A stretch of DNA of 11,378 nt, taken from contig NZ_ALPT02000108.1 in the NCBI RefSeq assembly GCF_000292245.2, positions 1 through 11,378 of the forward strand, given 5' to 3'. Origin of the DNA: Alkalihalobacillus alcalophilus ATCC 27647 = CGMCC 1.3604 (GTDB taxonomy: Bacteria; Bacillota; Bacilli; Bacillales; Bacillaceae_D). Made by a program: the position numbers and the translations under genes. This document shows positions 7,035-11,378 of the stretch, piece after piece (the first letter of the stretch is position 1; each line of letters begins with the position of its first letter). The notes under the pieces are model-generated. The model searched no databases. It was given only the letters and a program-made list of their open reading frames with translations, and had not been told where the DNA came from.

Positions 7035-8405
7035 TTAATCTTCTTTCCAACCAAGTAATAAAGTTAAGATAAAAGCACTGGAAATCGCAATCACAAATCC
7101 GATTAGATAATTGAATGGATCTTGGGCAATTGCAAACATCGGAATTCCTGTTAATCCAATTCCATTAGCCATTACTTGTGTCCAGACAACATATGCACCT
7201 CCAAGTGCTCCACCAATTGCTGCCCCAATAAACGGAAGACGGTATTTTAAATTAACGCCAAAAATCGCTGGTTCAGTAATTCCCAGAAAGGCAGAAACTG
7301 CTGCTGGCAAGGCAATTCCTTTTACTTTTTTATTTCTAGTTTTAAAGAATACAGCCAGTGTTGCCCCACCTTGAGCAACATTTGCCATCGCCCAAATTGG
7401 TAATAAGTAATTTCCACCGATAGCGACAAGCATTTCCGCTTCAATAGCATGGAAACTATGATGCACCCCTGTCAATACAATCATCGAATAAAGGCCTCCA
7501 AATATAAGACCAGCAATGGGACCAGCTGTGTTATAAACAACATCAAGTACGGTTGTAATCGCATTCCCTAACCCACGACCTAAAGGTCCTATGACCAATA
7601 AAGCAAAAAATCCGGTTAAAATAACGGTTAAAAATGGCGTTAGAAGTAAATCAATTACATTTGGAACAACTTTACGTAAGCCTTTTTCAATTTTTGACAT
7701 CACATAAACGGTTAGTAAAACAGGAATAACCGTCCCTTGATAACCAAGCATTTCTACCGACATACCAAAGATATCAAGAGTTTCTGGTACTGCATCCGAT
7801 AATCCCCATGGATTTAATAAAGCCGGATGAGTCATAATCCCACCTATAACCGCACCTAAAAATTGATTTCCTCCGAATTCCTTGGCCGCACTAAATCCAA
7901 TTAAAATTGGCAAAATAATAAAAGCGGCGGATGAAAACATATCAAGTAAAACAAAGAGCCCACTATCAGCGTTTACCCAATTATAAGTGTTCATCAAACC
8001 TAGTAGCCCCATCAACATCCCTGCTGCCACAATCGCTGGTATAATCGGCACAAAAATATTCGATAGTGTGCGAGCAAAACGAGCTAATGGATTCATTTTC
8101 TTTTTAGCTGCATCACTATGGGATTCCTTTGGTCTTTCCTCATTATTATTCTCTTCTAAACCAAGAAGTGGTGCAAGTTCAATAAACACTTTGTTTACCG
8201 TCCCTGTTCCAAAAATCACTTGGAATTGACCAGAACTAGAAAAAGCTCCTTTCACCCCATCTAATTCTTCGATCTCTTTTTTATTGATTTGCTCTTCATC
8301 ATCAATAACCAAACGTAATCTTGTTGCACAATGTGCCGCGCTGATCACATTCTCTTTTCCCCCTAAATGCTCCATAAGTTGGTTAGCAATCTCTTGGTGA
8401 TTCAT
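7035..8405 (-). CDS. sacP: Sucrose-specific PTS EIIBC permease
   Basis: Membrane phosphotransferase permease, 456 aa, importing sucrose as sucrose-6-phosphate. The IIB domain (about 1-85) carries the phosphorylated cysteine in AAHCATRLRL (C26) followed by the GVKGAF and GQFQVIFG segments. A charged linker (NNNEERPKE, about 86-100) leads into the IIC domain (about 105-456) with many hydrophobic helices, the GVHHSFHAIEAEML stretch and GITEPAIFGVNL, the conserved sugar-binding GITEP loop of the glucose-sucrose class. There is no C-terminal IIA domain, so phosphate must come from a IIA encoded elsewhere (Crr or PtsG type). Start: ATG with AGGAGG seven bases upstream. It is the first gene after the RAT/terminator leader and is followed by scrK and sacA. 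Sucrose is preferred over trehalose because of the hydrolase and fructokinase downstream and the SacT-type antiterminator upstream. Confidence 0.93.
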   Translation of the reverse strand: MNHQEIANQLMEHLGGKENVISAAHCATRLRLVIDDEEQINKKEIEELDGVKGAFSSSGQFQVIFGTGTVNKVFIELAPLLGLEENNNEERPKESHSDAAKKKMNPLARFARTLSNIFVPIIPAIVAAGMLMGLLGLMNTYNWVNADSGLFVLLDMFSSAAFIILPILIGFSAAKEFGGNQFLGAVIGGIMTHPALLNPWGLSDAVPETLDIFGMSVEMLGYQGTVIPVLLTVYVMSKIEKGLRKVVPNVIDLLLTPFLTVILTGFFALLVIGPLGRGLGNAITTVLDVVYNTAGPIAGLIFGGLYSMIVLTGVHHSFHAIEAEMLVAIGGNYLLPIWAMANVAQGGATLAVFFKTRNKKVKGIALPAAVSAFLGITEPAIFGVNLKYRLPFIGAAIGGALGGAYVVWTQVMANGIGLTGIPMFAIAQDPFNYLIGFVIAISSAFILTLLLGWKED

Positions 8406-8471
8406 CTTATTTCCTCCTAGATTTAAAGTTTTTTATTGTCGAAGTGCACATGGCGTACTCATCAAGACAAC

Positions 8472-8557
8472 AAAAAAGACCTAAAATATATAAAGTACAC
8501 ACAGGTAGCTCGAAGAAAAGTCGATCTACCTATGTCGCCTTACACATTTTAGGTCTT
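8472..8557 (-). terminator. Leader terminator controlled by SacT
   Basis: Very long hairpin in the sacP leader RNA. The 5' arm AAGACCTAAAAT (from 8557) pairs perfectly with ATTTTAGGTCTT ending at 8476, followed by further U (8472-8475). The stem continues inward through GTGTAAGG/CTTTATAT (with G-U pairs), then ACATAGGTAG/CTACCTGTGT and TCGA/TCGA near a 7-base loop. Its first six bases, AAGACC, are also the last six of the RAT element, so the two structures exclude each other. Default state: terminate before sacP. With active SacT: read-through. Confidence 0.92.
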
Positions 8558-8580
8558 GCCTGCCTAACCAGTCACAATCC
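8552..8580 (-). promoter_or_regulatory. RAT: ribonucleic antiterminator site for SacT
   Basis: The 29-base element starts GGATTGTGACTGG and ends GGCAGGCAAGACC, closely matching the RAT sites known upstream of Bacillus sacP, sacB and bglP. It can fold with GG/CC and TTG/CAA in the lower stem and CTG/CAG above, with the usual asymmetric internal loops. A dimer of the SacT RNA-binding domain would hold this fold and block the overlapping terminator. The T to G change in TGTGAC, against the TGTTAC I recall from B. subtilis sites, is a small deviation. Confidence 0.92.
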
Positions 8581-8606
8581 TACAATATTCATGTTCTTTT
8601 GTCATT

Positions 8607-8635
8607 ATTCTACAAGATGAAAACGTTATCGTCAA
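8607..8635 (-). promoter_or_regulatory. Sigma-A promoter of the sacP-scrK-sacA operon
   Basis: TTGACG (8630-8635) and TAGAAT (8607-8612) are separated by exactly 17 bases, each one mismatch from consensus. Transcription would start near 8600, about 20 bases before the RAT, giving a leader of about 195 bases. The -35 begins only 4 bases after the sacT stop codon, so the operon has its own promoter besides any read-through from sacT. Confidence 0.87.
8618..8631 (+). promoter_or_regulatory. cre site (CcpA operator)
   Basis: Plus-strand TGAAAACGTTATCG matches the catabolite-responsive element consensus TGWNANCGNTNNCA at all positions but the last. It fills the spacer between -35 and -10 and overlaps the -35 by two bases, where bound CcpA/HPr-Ser-P would block RNA polymerase. 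This gives glucose repression on top of sucrose induction through the RAT. Confidence 0.85.
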
Positions 8636-8639
8636 CCGT

Positions 8640-9467
8640 TTATTCGTTTGTTAACCTTTGAATATGAAGGGAAATATAAGCAACCTCTGATTCTGGAAAG
8701 CGTATTCCATATTCTTGTTCCAAAAATTCAACAGCCGCCTTCGCACATCCATAAGCCGCTTCATATTTATCTTTAATCAAACTCAACATATCATGATCAA
8801 TCGGTTCGAATTCCTTCTTTATTTCAATTCGATTCAAAGCAAAACGTAAATGAGTGATTAAACGTTGATAATTAATGCTTGATTCTTCTATATTTATTTT
8901 TAAGATATTTTCCACTTGTTCAACAAAATCTCGTAAAATCGTCGCTTTTTCAAGCGATTCCATCATTGAGTGTCCACCAAGTTTAGCTGTATGGAGATGA
9001 AGAGCAATATGAGCAACTTCATCAAGAGGAATGACGACATCTAACTCTTTTTTTATTTCTTCCTTTGCCCATAAACCAATTTCAAACTCTTTTTTATATA
9101 AAAATTTAATCTCATTTGTCAATTTGTTCTGAATGGCCAACCCTTGTTTAATACGCTCAAGCGCAAACGAAAGATGATCGGTTAACGCAATATGAATATG
9201 ATCATGAAGAGGCTCCTGTAAATACCCTTCTGCATAGCTTATCACCTTTTCAGCAAGTTCAATATGCTCTTCTGGCAACGTCGCAAGGATTTGCTGAAAT
9301 TTTGCTGAAGATTGTTCATGTAACAAAAAAACCTTTTCAATTTTTTCTTTTGGGATAATATCATTTTTCTTTTTTTGAAAGGCAATCCCATTTCCAAAAA
9401 CTATCTTCTCCTTTTTTCCCTCTAACACAACGACGGCGTTGTTATTAAGAACCCGAAATATACGCAT
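8640..9467 (-). CDS. sacT: SacT/LicT-family transcription antiterminator
   Basis: RNA-binding antiterminator of the BglG/SacY family, 275 aa, about the usual length (LicT is 277). Residues 1-55 (MRIFRVLNNNAVVV, the GKKEKIVFGNGIAF stretch) form the co-antiterminator RNA-binding domain. PRD1 (about 65-170) has histidines H98 (TDHLSFALER) and H157 (IALHLH); PRD2 (about 175-275) has H206 (THLRFALNR) and H268 (ISLHI). All four PTS-phosphorylated positions of the family are kept. Expected action: without sucrose the permease phosphorylates PRD1 and silences the protein; with sucrose, and HPr-dependent PRD2 phosphorylation, it dimerises on the RAT and prevents termination before sacP. Start ATG has AGAGGGGA upstream. 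The gene directly precedes its target operon, as in B. subtilis sacT-sacP-sacA. SacY or LicT paralogy is possible from sequence alone, but context favours SacT. Confidence 0.92.
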   Translation of the reverse strand: MRIFRVLNNNAVVVLEGKKEKIVFGNGIAFQKKKNDIIPKEKIEKVFLLHEQSSAKFQQILATLPEEHIELAEKVISYAEGYLQEPLHDHIHIALTDHLSFALERIKQGLAIQNKLTNEIKFLYKKEFEIGLWAKEEIKKELDVVIPLDEVAHIALHLHTAKLGGHSMMESLEKATILRDFVEQVENILKINIEESSINYQRLITHLRFALNRIEIKKEFEPIDHDMLSLIKDKYEAAYGCAKAAVEFLEQEYGIRFPESEVAYISLHIQRLTNE

Positions 9468-9505
9468 CGTTCGTCTCCCCTCTTACCAAAAACTCTCGAA
9501 TGCTT

Positions 9506-9516
9506 ATTTTACCATA
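9506..9516 (-). promoter_or_regulatory. Possible extended -10 promoter of sacT
   Basis: TATGGTAAAAT fits the Gram-positive extended -10 pattern TRTGNTATAAT with one mismatch in the -10 hexamer. A start near 9499 would give a leader of about 32 bases with the ribosome site inside. No good -35 is present (best is AAGACT at 18-base spacing). No RAT copy is visible upstream of sacT, so sacT is probably not self-antiterminated. Confidence 0.45.
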
Positions 9517-9576
9517 ATAAGAGCTAGATAGTCTTCTTTTGATTGATGAAAGAGAAAGGGCTACATGTTAACATCA

Positions 9577-9744
9577 TTAACCATTTCTTTTAGAACGCAA
9601 GTATACGCTTAAACTCGTCGTTAATAGCAATAAAACAGCAACTATGATAAGAGCATAATCAATCCACGTCTCAAAGCTCCAATTAATCACAAATAAACAT
9701 AAGATAACCAAAAAGAAATTTAAAATTATTTGAAAGTTTTTCAT
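9577..9744 (-). CDS. Small two-helix membrane protein, unknown function
   Basis: Unrecognised 55-aa ORF found by reading the gap between sacT and padR. It translates as MKNFQIILNFFLVILCLFVI, a short NWSFETWIDY loop with Trp and acidic residues, then a second hydrophobic stretch ALIIVAVLLLLTTSLSVYL, ending in a basic RSKRNG tail. Two membrane helices in such a short frame, a Lys start and a basic C-terminus look like a real small membrane protein. An in-frame TAA immediately precedes the ATG, so it cannot start earlier. It has no ribosome site of its own. Its ATG overlaps the stop of an 11-codon frame (9741-9776, MNGLSSHKMIK) as ATGA, and an AAAGGAG sits just after the padR stop (9779-9785). 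It may therefore be translated by coupling, or be a decayed 5' end. It is likely cotranscribed with padR and could be its target or partner. Confidence 0.5.
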   Translation of the reverse strand: MKNFQIILNFFLVILCLFVINWSFETWIDYALIIVAVLLLLTTSLSVYLRSKRNG

Positions 9745-9778
9745 TTAATCATTTTATGACTGGATAATCCATTCATAT

Positions 9779-9785
9779 CTCCTTT
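9779..9785 (-). promoter_or_regulatory. Shine-Dalgarno-like AAAGGAG after padR
   Basis: AAAGGAG immediately follows the padR TAG. It is well spaced (6 bases) from an ATG at 9772 that opens only 7 codons, close (2 bases) to an ATG at 9776 that opens 11 codons, and about 34 bases from the 55-aa ORF start at 9744. It implies translation begins here, either of a leader peptide coupled to the small membrane ORF or of a formerly intact 5' end. Confidence 0.4.
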
Positions 9786-10442
9786 CTACGCTTTATCTTC
9801 CTCGTTCTGGACAAGAGCTGATGCCTCTTTAAAATATTCATCAAACACCGCTGCAAGCTCTTCATAAGATTGATTTCCTTTTTTATCCCATAAAGATTGA
9901 CAACTTTGTACAAATTGAATAGTGTCATCACACCATTTTATGTATTGCACTTCACTCTCTAAACCACGTTTTAAAACAGCAGATGCCATAATAATACGGG
10001 CATTCATTACATTTCTTTCTTTAATACTTTTAAAACGCTCTTGAATAATCCCTTTCATTTTTTCTAACCGCTTCTGCCTTTCCTTTTTATAAAGATTCAG
10101 CTTCAATAACACTTCATCAAAAGATATACGATCAGAGAAAAACACTTGCATTAAAAAAACGTCTTTTATTTTCGGGGGTTCAGTCGGTGTCATAAGCCAT
10201 TGGATTAACTCTCTTTTTCCTGTTTCTGTAATAGTATATATCTTTTTATCAGGCTTCCCTTCTTGTTCCACAAACCGACTTTGAATGAGTTCTTCTTTTT
10301 CAAGCTTACTTAATTCTGGATAAATCTGTGACAAATGACTGTGCCAAGAAATACTCATCACATCATCAAACTCTTTTTTTATATCGTATCCACTAGCCTC
10401 CCAATCACTTAAAAAACCTAAAATTGCGTATCGTAACGACAT
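9786..10442 (-). CDS. PadR-family transcriptional regulator
   Basis: DNA-binding regulator, 218 aa. The N-terminal winged helix (about 1-80) has the family pattern: MSLRYAILGFLSDWEASGYDIKKEF, then HLSQIYPELSKLEKEELI and GKPDKKIYTITETGKREL (wing). Residues about 90-175 form the helical C-terminal dimerisation domain seen in the AphA/virulence-activator type of PadR, with a basic, probably coiled-coil stretch YKKERQKRLEKMKGIIQER. Length fits the long PadR subfamily. Start ATG at 10442 has AGGTGA four bases upstream. PadR proteins usually repress a neighbouring transporter or membrane gene. Here a broken MFS transporter lies just upstream and a small membrane ORF just downstream, so its original target may be lost. 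Its effector cannot be read from the sequence. Confidence 0.88.
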   Translation of the reverse strand: MSLRYAILGFLSDWEASGYDIKKEFDDVMSISWHSHLSQIYPELSKLEKEELIQSRFVEQEGKPDKKIYTITETGKRELIQWLMTPTEPPKIKDVFLMQVFFSDRISFDEVLLKLNLYKKERQKRLEKMKGIIQERFKSIKERNVMNARIIMASAVLKRGLESEVQYIKWCDDTIQFVQSCQSLWDKKGNQSYEELAAVFDEYFKEASALVQNEEDKA

Positions 10443-10471
10443 CCACTCACCTCTTTTTGATTCCCATTTAC

Positions 10472-10862
10472 TTAACCTGTTTTTTGATGAGACACTTTTT
10501 CAGTTGATAAGATAAAACTTAAATTCTCCACACCTACCTTTAATTCCTCTGTCAAAAAAGTTACAAGCAAATAAGTCTATCGAACTTATAAACAGCATCG
10601 CACATGTTAATAGAAGTAAAACTGGCTTTAACATTTTATGATGCCAAACATAACTTAAACTAGATAAGATCATCTTTGTTTGACTTTGTTTATTATTTTG
10701 TTGGTTTTTTATTAAAGGTTTAATTTTTGAAATCACAATTATCGTCAAACCGAGTACAGCACTTGAAACAAACAATAATATTAATGGAGAAACAGACAAC
10801 TTAATCATCCATGCTGTAAAAATCTGCCCACCTATTTTCATTATTGCGTTTTTGCTCGCTAG
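10472..10862 (-). pseudogene. Remnant of an MFS drug-efflux-type transporter
   Basis: The frame from the ATG at 10841 encodes 113 aa resembling an internal piece of a 12-helix MFS transporter: a hydrophobic helix (SPLILLFVSSAVLGLTIIVI), a basic linker, then ILSSLSYVWHHKMLKPVLLL and CAMLFISSIDLF, the YVWKHK-type cytoplasmic segment leading into a helix as in MefA-like efflux proteins. It then runs into a non-membrane tail (ACNFFDRGIKGRCGEF). Shifting frame by one base at about 10564-10570 restores LVTFLTEELKVGVENLSFIL, which continues to a stop at 10472. The frame upstream of the ATG is readable only to 10862 (ASKNAI, then a stop). The remnant lacks both ends of the protein and carries a frameshift, so it is a dead fragment. 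It lies 29 bases upstream of padR, in the position of a typical PadR target. Confidence 0.72.
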
Positions 10863-11270
10863 TTATTTTTTTAATACTATTAACTCAATTTCGCAGCGTA
10901 TGATTGACCGTTAACCGTTGATAGAGATTGACTTTAGGGCGATACAATACTCAAATCGACTTTACACGTTCGGTTCAATCGTTGACAGTCTGAACCCATC
11001 TCTTCGTAGGCTGTTGAAGGAAACTGTTCACTAAAATGAAGAAGAGCATTGTCTATTTTTTCTTGATGCACAGTTTATCCGTTTGGTGTGATTTGCGTTC
11101 TCGCTTTTCTAACGTATCAAGGGCATTTGTTTAAGAGCTTCTATTCGCTCTGCCAACTCGTTGAACGGATTTTCTCGATGCGAAAGTTGAGTATTAAGAT
11201 TGAACTTCTTTGATGATGAGTTGTGCCTCTTTTTCACATTAATTTAAAATGAGCTAAAGCTAATTCTCTG
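10863..11270 (-). pseudogene. Broken coding-like stretch, identity unknown
   Basis: No intact gene. Minus-strand frames read like one degraded helical protein broken by frameshifts: 11237-11109 (SHRENPFNELAERIEALKQM), then 11124-11053 (ALDTLEKRERKSHQTDKLC), then 11068-10934 (HQEKIDNALLHFSEQFP and TAYEEMGSDCQRLNRTCKV). Each frame takes over where the previous stops. Further 5', LALAHFKLM and KEAQLIIKEVQ in two more frames look similar. I do not recognise the protein. A degraded mobile-element or accessory gene is possible, but no terminal inverted repeats or target duplications were found. The part from 10863 to 10933 shows nothing coding. Confidence 0.4.
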
Positions 11271-11378
11271 TTAAATTTTTAAAGAAAAGTATCGAACCAT
11301 TCTCTCCACCATTTCTTCTTCACTTTCTACCATAGATCGTTTGCTCCACTCTAATAATACTTCAAACAAACCTCCGCA
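11271..11378 (-). CDS. C-terminal end of a probable TetR-family regulator (partial)
   Basis: Frame open from the window edge to a TAA at 11271-11273, 35 aa visible. It reads CGGLFEVLLEWSKRSMVESE, then EEMVERMVRYFSLKI. This resembles the last helices of TetR/AcrR-type regulators (GGLF..LLEWI..GMKESPEEMA...), where a Gly-Gly-hydrophobic helix is followed by an ESPEEM turn and a final amphipathic helix. The 5' part, including any DNA-binding domain, is outside the window, so family assignment is tentative. Because the sequence downstream is decayed, this gene may itself be intact or part of the decay. Confidence 0.5.
   Translation of the reverse strand, partial: CGGLFEVLLEWSKRSMVESEEEMVERMVRYFSLKI

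Noticed and set aside
7987..8229. Plus-strand open frame opposite sacP
   Set aside because: Antisense shadow of a strongly supported membrane protein, with composition mirroring the sacP codons and no ribosome site.
10500..10841. 113-aa ORF as an intact small membrane protein
   Set aside because: Its last 22 residues are off-family, a one-base shift restores MFS-like sequence, and homologous-looking sequence continues upstream of its ATG. It is better read as a fragment.

Overview
All genes in this window read on the minus strand. AT-rich DNA, strong AGGAGG-type ribosome sites, a sortase-anchored exoprotein, a PTS with a RAT-type antiterminator and a cre site together point to a Bacillaceae-like Firmicute. 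The species cannot be named from sequence alone.

Left part (about 30-4380): one very large cell-wall-anchored enzyme of the Bacillus YhcR type. It has a signal peptide, OB-like domains, a staphylococcal-type nuclease, a 5'-nucleotidase (metallophosphatase plus C-terminal domain), a Pro/Glu linker, a beta-rich domain and an LPNTA sorting signal. A terminator-like hairpin follows its stop codon. Upstream there are three TTNAC-type hexamers at exact 11-bp spacing next to a -10, which looks like a PhoP operator. The protein would degrade extracellular nucleic acid and nucleotides to nucleoside and phosphate.

Middle (4552-9516): a sucrose utilisation locus in transcription order sacT (antiterminator), then promoter, cre and RAT/terminator, then sacP (PTS EIIBC), scrK (fructokinase) and sacA (sucrose-6-phosphate hydrolase). 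SacP imports sucrose as sucrose-6-phosphate, SacA splits it to glucose-6-phosphate and fructose, and ScrK phosphorylates the fructose. Control is readable in the DNA: a sigma-A promoter with a cre site between -35 and -10 (CcpA), and a RAT element overlapping the 5' arm of a very long terminator (SacT). EIIBC has no IIA domain, so a IIA from elsewhere is needed.

Right part (9577-11378): a 55-codon two-helix membrane ORF that I translated by hand, a PadR-family regulator, and a decayed stretch. The decayed stretch holds a truncated, frameshifted MFS transporter remnant directly upstream of padR, about 300 bp of broken coding-like sequence in successive frames, and at the edge the C-terminal end of a probable TetR-family regulator. 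This looks like a degrading regulator/efflux region beside an intact metabolic operon.

I see no wholly new system. The points most worth checking are the PhoP-like triple box on the anchored nuclease/nucleotidase, the complete sac leader switch, the degenerate Ada-like segment in the nuclease, and the small membrane ORF.
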